Assembly (NCBI GenBank): GCA_014529385.2
Contig: CM043965.1
Span: forward strand, 61,404,933-61,468,932
Direction: 5' to 3'
Length of the DNA: 64,000 bases
Origin: Adiantum capillus-veneris
Lineage: Eukaryota > Streptophyta > Polypodiopsida > Polypodiales > Pteridaceae
Position numbers and translations under genes: made by a program. The stretch's first letter is position 1; each line of letters starts with the position of its first letter. The notes beneath the pieces were generated by a model. The model saw nothing but the letters and a program-made list of their open reading frames with translations. It was not told the DNA's origin and searched no databases. Positions 11,950-22,780 of the stretch are shown one piece after another.

Positions 11950-12277
11950 GGTAAATGTTGCACCTGATGTGAAAACTGTCCGAAAATAGGAGAAACGGAG
12001 CGGGAACAACACGTGCTATATAGCACAAACCGTAGAAGACTATGAGGCACCTGTTATGCAAAAAACGGCACTGAAAAAAATTCTGCACAAAATGATGAAA
12101 TAGCCTGCACAGTACTGCCTGTAGTGGAAACGGAGACCGAAATGAGCCCGAACCAAAAATCTGAGCAGACTGAGATCTACGATCTTATCCAGAATTTTTG
12201 TCGACTCACTGAAATCGGAGAAAGTGAGCAGGCGTGTGTTGGAGCAGCTTACGACTAAGCCCGAGAGGATGCAACCT

Positions 12278-12289
12278 GCTCTGATACCA
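12278..12289 (-). promoter_or_regulatory. Primer-binding site, initiator-Met tRNA
   Basis: TGGTATCAGAGC in minus sense, 2 bp inside the 5' LTR (12292-12518). This is the classic complement of the plant initiator-methionine tRNA 3' end used to prime minus-strand DNA synthesis, and it fixes the element's orientation. Confidence 0.93.
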
Positions 12290-12291
12290 AT

Positions 12292-12518
12292 TGTTGGAAT
12301 TAGGGTTGCAGAGAAACGCACACAGCTTGGAGAAGACGAAGGAAGCTCAAGGCACACAATAGAGAGTGTGTTACTTAGTATGCAATGGAAAGATAGATAG
12401 CCCTAGAGTGATGGACGTATATACAATGCACGGGGGAAAAAACCTCCTAAAGAGGGAAAAAATGCCCCGACGGTCCTAGTGTGTTCTCACACATCACTAC
12501 CACATGTATATGGTAACA
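12292..12518 (-). repeat. Copia 5' LTR
   Basis: A 227-bp LTR, minus sense TGTTACCATATACATG...CCAACA, homologous to 7394-7604. It shares the central motif of a Pro/Lys-like run (CCCCCGTGCATTGTATATAC) with a TATA-like stretch that may be its promoter. A related LTR is seen at 17922. Confidence 0.9.
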
Positions 12519-13105
12519 CCAGTCCCTAAGTTTTTTGCTCGACTGTTTGTCAAAACTTGAGCAAAGTCGTCAAGTTTATGCCAAGGTTGGGACCACAAAT
12601 TCCACAGGTACAATGGCTTCAAGCCCGTACACCATCTTGAATAAGGTCAACCCGGTGGTAGCTTTATAAGATGTGCAAAGCGCCCATTGTCCAGCTTCTT
12701 GTCTCAATCATTCTTGTTGGCATTTAGAATCTTCTTTAAGATGTTCACCAATATTTTATTAGTGGATTCCGCTTGACCATTGCATCATCGGTGATACACT
12801 TTAGATTTCCTATGTATAATTAGGTGTCTGATTGTGACTCATTCAAGAAATGTTAGAATTTTCTAATAGAATGGCAACCACATGTACCTCCACGCGTTTA
12901 CTAGAAGAGCTTGATTGTGTTATAGACCTTGAATATTGGCGAGGGTCTTCAAGATTGTTTTTTTTTCAAGTGTCTTTAGAGATTATGAATATTTGAGACA
13001 TGTGGGAAAAAATAACTATCATAGAATGTCTTATTTTTGTTTGCTTTAATTCTTTACTTTATCAGAAATGATACAAATTCATTTTTGGTTCAGGAGTTAC
13101 CTTTT

Positions 13106-13157
<52 letters not shown>

Positions 13158-13167
13158 ACGCACGCGC

Positions 13168-13213
<46 letters not shown>

Positions 13214-14118
13214 CTTTGCGATTCATATGTAAAAATGGTTGATGAGAGGGAGGTATTGAATCTAAGACCAAAAGGCCTGGATTTCACCACTTAACAATAA
13301 TAATTATGCTTTCATCTAATCATGACACGTGGAATTCTTTGAGTTTGTCATTTAAATATATAGAGAGATATACAGATAGAGATAGAGATAGAGATATATA
13401 GAGAGATAAAAACAATCCCAAAGTTAGTGTTAGCTTGATTATCACACACATGTATACTGATATAGGCCTAGCTTTTTTCAAGAAGAAGGCATGTGAGCAC
13501 AAGAATATTTCCATCTACGTTAATCAAGAAGACAAGGCTATTTCCACCTACGTTAACGTAGATGGAAATTGCCTCCAACCTTGCCATGGATTGCAACCAT
13601 GAAGAGGTTTTATTGTGAGGCTCACTTTCCTTCCCACCCACTTTGTCTATTGCCAAGCAATACCTCCTCCTTGAACAACCAAATTATTATATTATCAAAT
13701 TGTCTATCTATATATTACCTTCGTATGCATGGACTATTCACACCTTCGTATGCATGGATGTGGCTTTTAGAAATTAAAGCCCAATAGACTAAGGATGTGC
13801 CTTGGCCACCCTCCTCTACCCTCCTCACCATTGGTCATTGCCCTCAGCCCTTCTCTCTTGCAGGTCCTGTAAGTCTGTTCGAGACTCTTGGCAAGGCAAG
13901 ACTTCAATTCACCTTCTCACGATGGTAAATTCTGTTGATCAGCCTCTGCTAAGTTTCCCGAGCATGCCCACACACACACACACAGAGTTCCATTGTTGCT
14001 CTACCTCTGCTAGATGAAACAGGGTTGTGTGAAGTATTCCATCATGAAATCCCCCTCTGGTAGCTCCTCTAAGACAAAGAGAACCCCTAGCCAAACACGA
14101 CCCCATAGCCAGATTCCC
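12519..14118. other. Intergenic with compound microsatellite 13106-13213
   Basis: No supported gene. At 13106-13213 an alternating (GT)n tract passes through GC/ACGC-rich alternation into (GA)n, one of the most extreme simple sequences in the window. At 13355-13410 there are short GATA-type tracts. 12530-12960 gives weak gypsy-polyprotein-like reading on the minus strand, too broken to call. Confidence 0.5.
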
Positions 14119-14911
14119 TCCACCTCTCTCCCTGAATCTCTCACCCTTTACCCATCTCCAACTCCCTCTCTACCACCATCGCGTTGTCTCACGGATTGTT
14201 GAGTTCTCTTTCTCTCTCGCTTGCATCTTTTTGACAAGCAAGGAAGCCATAACTCTACTTTTCACGGTGAAGCATTCCCTCTTCTCTGTCATGATACGAT
14301 GGCCCCAAAGCGAGTGACTTAAAGCTCCAAAGACGCTCTTGCCATTTCGTCTCCAAGGAAGGTATAAACAAAGAAAGGTATCAACTACTCCAATTGTAGC
14401 TCAAGCGCAGGTATCAATTGCGAAAGAAGTTGAAGCCGCTCAACCTCCAACACAGAAGATAGTCGAACATGTTGCTAATCCGATAAGACATTTACAATTC
14501 TACATCATTATACATGTTGACTTGGTAAGTCAAATCTAAGAATTCCCCTTAAACCATCCAAGGAACATGATTGTATCACAAGAAACAAGCATATGATTTT
14601 GTAGAATAGTGAAAGATTTGTTTGATAAATTGTCATTGTTTGATAAATTGTTATTGCTAGATATTTATTATTGTTTGATAAGTTGTTATTGTTTGATATT
14701 AAAAGTTGGTTGAACATGTCTGAAGAATCACTTAAAGAGAACAATTGCATGGATATTTTCAATAATGAGAAAAAAGGATTATCCTACATAACGTTAAGCT
14801 TCTTTCTATTGGCTAAGGACCATTCTCTCACTAGAGCTAAAAGGCCCAAAAATGAGTCCATTTCTTTCCTAATGCTTCTTTGTTGCAAGCACCACACCTG
14901 CAAATCAATCG

Positions 14912-15433
14912 ATGCTAGGGATGTTTCGCCTTTCAGGGGAAGAGAAATTATGGTGGAAACAACATTGTCATTGCATGGGAGTATTGGAGAACTCTGAGAG
15001 TTGGAGGGAAATTAAACGAGCAGTGAAGGAAAGATACGTACCTCATGTCCATGAAGTGATAAAGACAAATGAGTTTCTTAGCTTGAAACAATACAGCTTA
15101 TCCTTGGAAGAGTACTACTCAAAGTTTGTAAGGCTTAAACGTTACGCATCGCCAATGACTATAGAGCAGCACATAACCCGTTTTTGTCAAGGTTTAACAG
15201 AAGCAATTAGCTCGTGATTGGAAGCCCTGCAACCTACCACTGTACAAGATGCTTACTATGAGCTAAACCTTTAATGAAAGAGCAAGGGATTACAAGAAGA
15301 ATTGAATAGAATTAGAGCTTCAATGATAGACAACCCCAAAGAGCTTATGTCGGCAATGCACAAAATCTTTCACATTTGGATGGTTGATGCTTTGAATGTG
15401 GAGAGTTGGGACATTATCAGAATAGCTCTCCAC
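14912..15433 (+). pseudogene. Gypsy Gag (retrotransposon gag domain and decayed zinc knuckle)
   Basis: 'FRLSGEEKLWWKQHCHCMG', 'SWREIKRAVKERYVP' and 'SLEEYYSKFVRLKRYAS...ITRFCQGL' match the retrotransposon-gag capsid-like domain. After a stop at 15217 the strand continues to 'CFECGELGHYQNSS' (15388-15429), a CCHC zinc knuckle whose last Cys is replaced by Ser. No protease or RT follows before the LTR start at 15578, so pol is deleted. Confidence 0.75.
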
Positions 15434-15577
15434 GTTTAACTAATGGAGTAGCAGTAGCAACTGAAGCAAACCAAAGACAACACCCTTTTGAAATAATGGT
15501 GGACGAGGTGACGAGAGTGGGGCTACCCTCATTTTTTCTTGAGATGAGGACATCTTGAATCCCTAAGTTGGAGAGAT

Positions 15578-16777
15578 TGTAATATACCCAAGATTTATTA
15601 ATAAAAAATATTTCAGTTATTTTGTAAAAGTATTTGAGGTCCCATTTTTGTTATCATAGAGAGTTTTTAACTGAACGATCGGTTCAAAAATCGGACTCCG
15701 AGACTATTAGTTATGGCCCTTACTCACTTGGAAAGGATAAGTTGCTAAAATTAGAAGCTATAATTGAAGATAAGAGTTGATAAGAAAAAGAACGAAAGTT
15801 TGGTTAAGTTTTAGAAAAAGAAGGAGTATTTTTAGAAAAGAGAGTGTTTTTAGGAAAGAAAGAGTATTTTTTGAGAAGTCAAGATTAGAGATTCTTTTCT
15901 TCTCTTTCTCAAATTCGACTAGCTTCTCCTAAAACTAGAATTTCAAAATCGTGCATCAAGGTGCGTGCACGTAACAAAAAATCCATAAATGTGTGCAAAC
16001 TTATCTCTCTTCTTTTTGCTATTCTTAGCTTTCTATTTTGGCTCTTGAAAGCCTCTGTAAAGGCCCCTCTTTACTTAGTTTCAACACACACAGAAGTTCT
16101 CATAAGCAAAATCTCTCTTATCTTGACGCTGGAGGTATCTTCTCTTCCTCAACCTCTCACCCTCCACCTCTCTCCCTCAAGCTCTCACCCTTAATCCATC
16201 TCCAAATCCATCTCACCACCATCGTGTTGTCCCTCAGATTATTGAGTTCTCTTACTCTCTCTCTCTTGCCATCTTCTCAACAAGCAAGGAAGCCATAACT
16301 CTGCTTTTCATGACGAAGCTTTTCCTCTTCTCTATCATGATACGATGGCCCTAAAGCGAGTGACACGAAGCTCCAAAGACGCTCTTGCCATTCTGCCTCC
16401 AAGGAGGTACAAAGAAATATATCAACTACTCCAATTGTAGCTCAACTTGAGGTATCAATTGCAGAAGAAGTTGAAGCCGCCCAACCTCCAACACGGAAGA
16501 TAGTCGAACATGTCACTAATCCGATAAGACTAATTTATAATTGTGCATCATTATACATGCTGACTTGGTAAGTCAAGTCTAGGAATTCCCCTTCAAACGT
16601 TCAAGAAACGTGATTGTATCACAAGAAACAAGCATATGATTTCGTAGAATAGTGAAAGATTTGTTTGATAAATTATCATTGTTTGATAAATTTTTATTGC
16701 TTGATAAACTGTTATTGTTTGATATTAAGAGTTGGTTGAACATGTCTGAAGAATCACTTAAAGATAACAATTGCTGA
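15578..16777 (+). repeat. Putative gypsy 3' LTR
   Basis: Begins TGTAATATACCC and extends through the duplicated block to about 16777. Its last ~630 bp match 14119-14749; its first ~570 bp have no partner in the window because the left LTR is truncated. Boundaries approximate. Confidence 0.5.
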
Positions 16778-17113
16778 AGGAATATCTTTTATTCCTTACG
16801 ATTAGTGAGATACCTAGTGATTAGCGAGATAATTTCGCAATTAATGGAGAATAAGATGAAGTTATCATCTCTCTTATGGCTAGCAAGATCCCTTGCAATT
16901 AACAAGATGCCTTGCAGTTAGTGAGATGCCCCCTACGGTTAGCAATTGGAAAAGTATGCGCAATTTGCGGTTAGCAAAAAAGTAAATCCTTTGCAAAGGC
17001 TATGTTGGTTAGATAGAGAAAGTCCGTGGGTAGCGGCAAACTCATATGAAAATTGGATAATTCTTTTTTCTGAAATATAGGATTGTTTTTATTAGACCAT
17101 TTTTGAAAAAGAA
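16778..17113. other. Short minisatellite-like AT-rich stretch
   Basis: From 16790 to 16975 a short motif of the form 'AGCAAGATNCCTTGCNATTAG' (degenerate) recurs several times (TTAGTGAGAT, CTAGCAAGAT, TTAGTGAGAT). No gene recognised. Confidence 0.45.
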
Positions 17114-17760
17114 TTGTTATGCATTACGAGGCTAGTTGTTCCCTATGTAGTCTCACCAATGCGAAAGTTTATGCATATCCCAAGGTCTATGCATTGGAAG
17201 GTAGTTAAGCAAATATTTTGCTACTTAAGTGGTACTATAATCCTTGGGATGTTTTATCCCAAAATAATTGTTGCCAGATCTACATGCTTTTGTAGACTTG
17301 GATTGGGATGGTTCTATGGCATATGAGTGTCCATTAGTGGTTTTGTTTCATGCTAGATTTCTCATGTGTACCTTGGTTGAGCAAGAAGCAGCTTATACTA
17401 GCCACTTCTAGTTGTGAGGGCGAGTACAAACCAACTTTCATAGATACGATTGAATGTGTTTGTCTTAGATGCCTTTTGGGGGCCTTTTGCATGACTTAAA
17501 TGTTGGGGGCTACCACCATGATCTACACTGATAGTCAAAGTGCTTTGCCAGTTATGCGAAACTCAATGTTCCATACTCACACAATGCACATTGAGGTGCA
17601 TTATTATTAACGGTCAGACAAAAACTCTTTGCAAGAGGTCAACTTGGCTTATATTCCTGCGTAGGATAACCCTAATACCGATCTTTTCATAGAGGCTTTG
17701 CATTGTGAGAAGTCCAAAGATATTTGCAAAGGTTGGGCTTACTCAGGTTTGCAGATTGAT
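17114..17760 (+). pseudogene. Copia RNase H remnant
   Basis: Plus-strand sequence collinear with the copia RNase H at 7680-8798 but shattered by stops and shifts. 'MRKFMHIPRSMHWKVVKQIF' and 'YLSGTIILGMFYPK' align with 'SRFMHSPGSKHWQAVKRIFHYLSG...'. Further on, pieces read as 'WLSKKQL', 'SCEGEYKPTFIDTIECV', 'IYTDSQSALPVMRNSMFH' and 'HIEVHYY'. It ends about 100 bp before a copia LTR, the expected spacing, so this is the 3' end of another copy, plus strand. Confidence 0.8.
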
Positions 17761-17867
17761 CACATAGGATATGGCACATAGGGTTTTTGGATTGATCACA
17801 TAGAGTATAGCACTTATCTATACATGAATGCTAGCTCATGTTCACCTCATCACTTCCAAGTGGGATT

Positions 17868-18110
17868 TGTTAGCATATTTTGATAGTGATGTGTATGAAC
17901 GCATCACTATCAAGTGGGATTTGTTATCATATTTTGATAGTGATGTGTGTGAAAACACTTAGAACTACTGGACCATTTTTTTCCTTCATTATGAGGTGTT
18001 TTCCCCCGGCTTATATATACACACATCACTCTAGGGAAAGCCATTAGGAAAAATATGAACCCTTTAGTGGCCCTTTGTGATCAATATTAATTAGAGGCCA
18101 ACCAATAGGA
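17868..18110 (+). repeat. Copia 3' LTR remnant with duplicated start
   Basis: From 17922 the sequence TGTTATCATATTTTGATAGT and beyond shares the layout of the copia LTR at 12292-12518: TAGTGATGTGTG, GAAAACAC, the TTTTTTCC/GAGGTGTTTTCCCCCG block, TATATATACACACATCACTC. The first 54 bp, with the preceding GTGGGATT polypurine run, occur twice in tandem (17868 and 17922). The right end is uncertain. Confidence 0.7.
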
Positions 18111-18434
18111 AGAAGGTGGTGGACACACTCTATGCTCTCAAAACACTAGGGGGACAAGGTAGTTTTACACTTCTTAATGGCTTCTTACCTAGTGTGAAGG
18201 TGGGGAAGTGGAACCTCCAAGTTTCCCTCTTTATCATAAAAAATGCATTTTTGACCTCTAAAAGGAAAAACGTGCACCAAATCCCAAAAAATCTATCTTT
18301 ACTAATTTTCAAAACATTGTTTTCTATTCTCCAAACCCCTCCAAACTATCTCATAGCTAAAAAGTGATTTTCTCTCTCTAAAACCCATTTTCCAAGCCCT
18401 CCTTGTTGCAACCATCACATTCACCCTCTGCTCG

Positions 18435-18498
<64 letters not shown>
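18111..18498. other. No gene; (CT)n microsatellite 18438-18498
   Basis: The short 83-codon frame at 18116-18367 has no recognisable features and is not supported. A pure CT tract of about 60 bases follows. Confidence 0.7.
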
Positions 18499-18501
<3 letters not shown>

Positions 18502-18726
18502 GGCTTATTCCCACTTCCATTGCAACACCAAGCAAGCTCCTCTCTCCCTCCCACCTTTCATTTCCACAACAAGCAAGGTCATCCACCTTCTCCTATCTCC
18601 ATTGAAGCACCAATCAAGATCCTCCCCCTTCTCTACCCCTCCAACCTCCCATTGCCACATTGAGCAAGCTCACCACCCTTGTTCCACATACCTTGAAAAA
18701 CCAAACCTATATCTCTAGAAAACACT

Positions 18727-18935
18727 TCCACAACATGGCTTCAATCTCATACACTGGAAAGCATCACTTCCATCTTGTACACTAGAAAGCATGGCTTCCA
18801 TCTCAAACACTGGAAAGCATGGATACCATCTTGTGTTTCTCACTTATTTTCATGTCCTTAAGCTTCTATCTCGTACATTGGAAATCATGGATTCTATCTC
18901 ATGTTTGCCCTTATTTTCATGTCCTTAAGCTTCAT
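18727..18935. repeat. Minisatellite, ~32-bp unit
   Basis: Imperfect tandem copies of a unit containing CACTGGAAAGCATGG and CTTCCATCTC, about five copies, followed by two copies of a TTTTCATGTCCTTAAGCTTC segment. Confidence 0.75.
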
Positions 18936-19350
18936 GAAACATATTGACCCATGATATATTAGTCATAGAAAACTCGTAGAAAAAGCTTCTTTCTCCTTTG
19001 GGTCAGGCATGAACCTTTTTCTTTTTGTCCTAGTGCAATCTTGTTCTACAATAGTACATGGCCAAAACCCCTCATTGTCCTAAAATCTTTGTTTGCCCTT
19101 GGTAGAAGATACTCTTTACAACTATCACAATTCCTCTCATGATCCACACAAACATGTTGAAATTGGACAATATGTTTTGTATGTCTGCTCCTTATCCTTG
19201 TATAATTTTAACCATCATCCATAACCTTTGTTTCCATTTGTATGGCTGTTAGATATGGCAGACAAGTATAAGAGGACATTTCTTGCACAAAGAGTTTTAT
19301 CCTTTACATTCTCGATAGCCACTTTCAAATTGGAAAAGACCCATATAAGT

Positions 19351-20095
19351 TTCTTGATGAAATTCTTGAAGCTCTAATAATCCAACAATGGTTTGTGTCT
19401 ATATGCCACTTTCCGTTCATGTGAAGACTTAAACATGAGATATGTTTCAGAGCCATGAACTACCAATGCAACATATGGCTCCTCAAGGTTACCCACCTTC
19501 TTGACCAAAGTTTATTTGTAGCTCTTTCCACCTTGATGTAGAACTTCTTTAGTGGTCTTTCCTTTCTTAGAAAATTCCATTGCACATAGCCACAACCCAT
19601 CATCCTCATCAAAACATCTTTACAAACATTGATATATTTTTTGCAATGGGTTCCATCTTGGCCCCATACTTAGAAAGTGTTTCTTAATGAAATTCTTGAA
19701 GCTCTAATAATCCAACAATGGTTTGTGTCTATTGGCCACTTTCTATTCATGTGAAGACTTAAACATGAGATATGTTTTAGAGCCATGAACTACCAATGCA
19801 ACATATGGCTCCTCAAGGTCACCCACCTTCTTGACCAAAGTTTTATTTGTAGCTCTTTCCACCTTGATGTAGAACTTCTTTAGTGGTCTTTCCTTTCTTA
19901 GAAAATTCCATTGCACATAGCCACAACCCATCATCCTCATCAAAACATCTTTACAAACATTGATATATTTTTTGCAATGGGTTCCATCTTGGCCCCATAC
20001 TTAGAAAGTGTTTCTTGATGAAATTCTTGAAGCTCTAATAATCCAACAATGGTTTGTGTCTATTGGCCACTTTACGTTCATGTGAAGACTTAACA
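19351..20095. repeat. ~330-bp tandem duplication (2.3 copies)
   Basis: Unit starts TTCTTGATGAAATTCTTGAA at 19351, recurring at 19681 (one substitution) and 20012; the third copy breaks off near 20090. Copies 1 and 2 are almost identical, so the duplication is young. Each unit contains on the minus strand a frame (66 codons at 19743-19943 in copy 2; broken by an indel in copy 1) that is Lys-rich with no family I recognise. It could be a fragment of a real exon. Confidence 0.9.
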
Positions 20096-20181
20096 TAGAT
20101 CATGGTAGGAGGGATTATTGTCCACTTTCCGTTCGTGTGAAGACTTAAACATAGACAATCCCTCCTACCATGATCTATGTT
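20092..20181. repeat. Inverted repeat (hairpin) at the end of the tandem array
   Basis: AACATAGATCATGGTAGGAG and the next bases (20092-20122) are repeated in inverse orientation at 20154-20181, about 28 paired bases with a 3-base bulge. The loop contains another short copy of the tandem unit (CACTTTCCGTTCGTGTGAAG). Confidence 0.9.
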
Positions 20182-20656
20182 ATCACATCAATATACATCT
20201 ATACACAAAACCTTCTTTACTGTGAAACTTTTGCACCAATGTTCCAATTCTCTCTTTAATCTTCCTACTTGCACCAAGTTCGTCTAATGTAGAGGAATCA
20301 TCACTTTTAGGTGTTGATTTATAGTAGGTGAATTTATTGTATTTTCAATCATACTAGAGTTAGGATATAGATATGTGCTTTTAGACCTATCTCAATAGGG
20401 ATCCAAAAGGAGACGGTCTACCAAAGCGCAATGTGCAATAAGTGCTTCTAGATTTACGTCAACAACGGACCAAGAGGAGAGATGGTTACATCTCAATAGG
20501 GGTCCAAAAGGAGGTAGTCTATCAAAAGTCAATGTGCATCAAATGGAGCTTAAAAGACCTTAGGGTTAGCTTCATTAAAGACCTCCAAAAGTTAGTGTTA
20601 AAAAGGTCCTTTGACCTTAGGCAAGCTAGGGATGACCTTGAGGTGGGAATCCTACC

Positions 20657-20735
20657 AAAGCATGAAGTGCTTGTCGGCTTGCTAACTAAAGTGCCCAAGC
20701 ATGAAGTGCTTGTTTGCTTGCTAACTAAAGTGCTT
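20657..20735. repeat. ~39-bp tandem duplication
   Basis: AAGCATGAAGTGCTTGTCGG and following bases are repeated once directly downstream (AAGCATGAAGTGCTTGTTTG). Between 20780 and 20900 a 'CTTGAAGTGTTCAATTCAAA' segment also occurs twice. The overlapping 109-codon frame is a product of these repeats. Confidence 0.75.
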
Positions 20736-21080
20736 AAAGTGTTTGTGGCACCTTGCCCAAGCTTGAGGTGATTCTTGTGTCTAAATGACTAAGGTTCTTG
20801 AAGTGTTCAATTCAAAGACAAACTCTCAAGAGGCATAAACGGTTTCCATGTTTAATTGACTAAGTGCTTGAAGTGTTCAATTCAAACCAAATGACTTAAA
20901 AAGCATAAAAGACATATGTCAAAATCCTCCACATGTGGCCCTCATGATGTGCTTGAATCCTATTGGATAGGCTTTAAAGGGGTCCAATGAGAATTTAGAT
21001 GCATAAAAATAAATAAATAAGTTCTTTCTCTCAAAGAGGAAAAAGAGGACACATGTCCAAATGCTATAATTAAATAATAC

Positions 21081-21190
21081 GAGAGAGAGAGAGAGAGAGA
21101 GACACACACACACACACACACACAAGTGGAACAAGCTTTGGGGGGGGGGGGGGTATATACTCTCCCACACACACACTCTCTCTCTCTCAT
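21081..21190. repeat. Compound microsatellite (GA)n(CA)n...(G)14...(CA)n(CT)n
   Basis: GA (21081-21101), CA (21102-21124), a run of 14 G (21140-21153), TATATAC, then CA and CT tracts to 21190. The outer GA and CT arms are mutually complementary. Confidence 0.95.
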
Positions 21191-22150
21191 TATGTGAAGT
21201 GCAAAGTGCAAGAGCTCCATCTCCTTCTCCAAGCTTGTTGAGAAGTGGAGAGCCTAAACCAACACTCTTGGCTATGGAATGCAAATCCAACCAATAGCCA
21301 TGCTTCAATGCTTAAGCTTTTCATCTTCTTCATCTTCATTACTATGATATTATGCTATGCTAAGCAAGAAGAGTGATGATAAGTGAGAAACTATTTCTTT
21401 CTCCTATGAATGATTCTTCTTCCTCTTCCCTACCCTCATTCCCCGCTAGCTCTCTCCACCTTAAAAGGTGTTTGAGGCCTTGGGATAGTTAATGCTTTTT
21501 GCAAAGTCTATGTTATGCTTGTGATGCATGAAGCTTTCCATCTTCATAGCATCACCAAGGTCACAAGGAACACAAAGATTGTATTGTGCCAAGCTCTCTT
21601 GATGGGAGAATCTATAATACAAACGCCTTTTAAGACATATTTAAGAATTTTGGGAATTATTCAAGTCCCATTTTTTATAGCTCTACTAAAAAACTGAGAT
21701 TATTTTGTGTAGTTTGAGCTATCGACTATTTTTCGACACACTCAATTCAATTCCTTGTTTTTTGAGATAGCACCTTCATTTTTTCATACTTTAGCTATTT
21801 GAAGATGCCCATCACTTAATATTATTCTCTAAATGATATGATGAAATGTGATCTAGTCTTAACATAATAAAGACATTAGAGCACTTGGAAGTCAGTCAGA
21901 AGAAGTTTAATGATTGTTAATTAGTCCAATTTAGGGAATCTAGAGGTCTATTCGATGGATTTTAATGCTTGTTACCTAAAAAATTATGCCTCTTTAAATG
22001 AGTTTTCCAGATACAAAGTTGAGAATTTCTTAAAACTAGGTAATCTAGCTCTAGTTAGAAGTAAACATTGAATTTATACATAGAATCCAAGCTATTTAGC
22101 ATGCAGATTCAAGCACTTTCTAAAGTACCAAGCATTTATCATGGCATGTA
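21191..22150. other. No recognised gene
   Basis: AT-rich unique-looking sequence; the only frames are short and featureless. Confidence 0.5.
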
Positions 22151-22154
22151 TATA

Positions 22155-22780
22155 AAGGAACGCATGCTCAAACTCTACAATGGCTAGGTAAAAAAATGGT
22201 AGATGTTAAAGCCCTACTAGGTAGAAAAAGACATGCAGGAGGCTTGAACATCAAGTCGAGCGTCTATCCTTGCTAGATACAAAAAGGAAACTATGAAATA
22301 GATGAGAGAGAGAGGGAGAGAGAGCTACAACTCCAATACCAACAATGGTTACCCAAGCTCGAACTCAAGGTTGAGCCTCTCCCATGCCTAGGTACAACAA
22401 TAGTAGATGCTAAATCCCTACTAGGTGGAAGAATACGTGCAGGAGGCTTGAACTTCACTTCAAGCCTTTGCCCTTGCTAGATACAAAAAGGGAATATGAA
22501 ACAGATGAGAGAGAGAGAGAGAGGGAGAGAGAGAGAGCTACAACTCTAATGCCAACAATGACTGCCCAAGCTCGAACTCAAGTTTAAGCCTCTACCATGG
22601 CTAGGTACAAAAATAGTAGATGCTAAAGACGGACTAGGTAGAAGAAGATGTGTAAGAGGCTCGAACTTAAGTTTAAGTTCGAGCCTCTACCCTTGCTAGA
22701 TACAAAAATAAAAATATGAAATAGATGAGAGAGACAAGGAGGGGGGAGAGGGAGAGCGAGCAAGAGAGCTACACTGTTTG
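22155..22780. repeat. ~210-bp tandem repeat, three diverged copies
   Basis: Anchor motifs 'CTAGGTACAAAAATAGTAGATG' (variants at about 22182, 22387, 22600) and 'GCTACAACTCCAATACCAAC' (about 22325, 22537) recur with a spacing near 210 bp. Each copy also carries a GA-rich segment and a 'CTTGCTAGATACAAAAA' segment. Confidence 0.8.

Larger units (their letters stand above)
7394..12518 (-). mobile_element. Ty1/copia LTR retrotransposon, near full length, degraded
   Basis: Order on the minus strand is LTR, primer-binding site, Gag, protease, integrase, reverse transcriptase, RNase H, polypurine tract, LTR. The integrase-before-RT order defines copia. The LTRs (12292-12518, 7394-7604) both begin TGTTACCATAT and end CCAACA in element sense, but differ in length and are clearly diverged, so the insertion is old. 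Coding is broken by at least four frameshifts and one in-frame TAG. The base run right of 12518 (CCAGT) does not match the bases left of 7394, because 7394 adjoins the inside of another copia copy rather than target DNA. Confidence 0.93.
14119..16777 (+). mobile_element. Gypsy remnant: partial 5' LTR, gag, 3' LTR
   Basis: A segment at about 14119-14749 is repeated in the same orientation at about 16150-16777, with obvious long matches (for example around GATAGTCGAACATGT). Between them lies a gypsy Gag (14912-15433) and then, at 15578, TGTAATATACCC. Starts of this type are common for plant gypsy LTRs, here preceded by a purine-rich run (GTTGGAGAGAT). I infer an internally deleted element lacking all of pol, whose left LTR is truncated. 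The exact LTR 3' ends (near 14749 and 16777) and any TSD could not be fixed. Confidence 0.65.

Noticed and set aside
20442-20771. 109-codon frame
   Set aside because: Built from a 39-bp tandem repeat; no recognisable domain.
22155-22780. CRISPR-like array
   Set aside because: Copies are ~210 bp, diverged and full-length tandem, with no short repeat/spacer pattern; the genome is eukaryotic.
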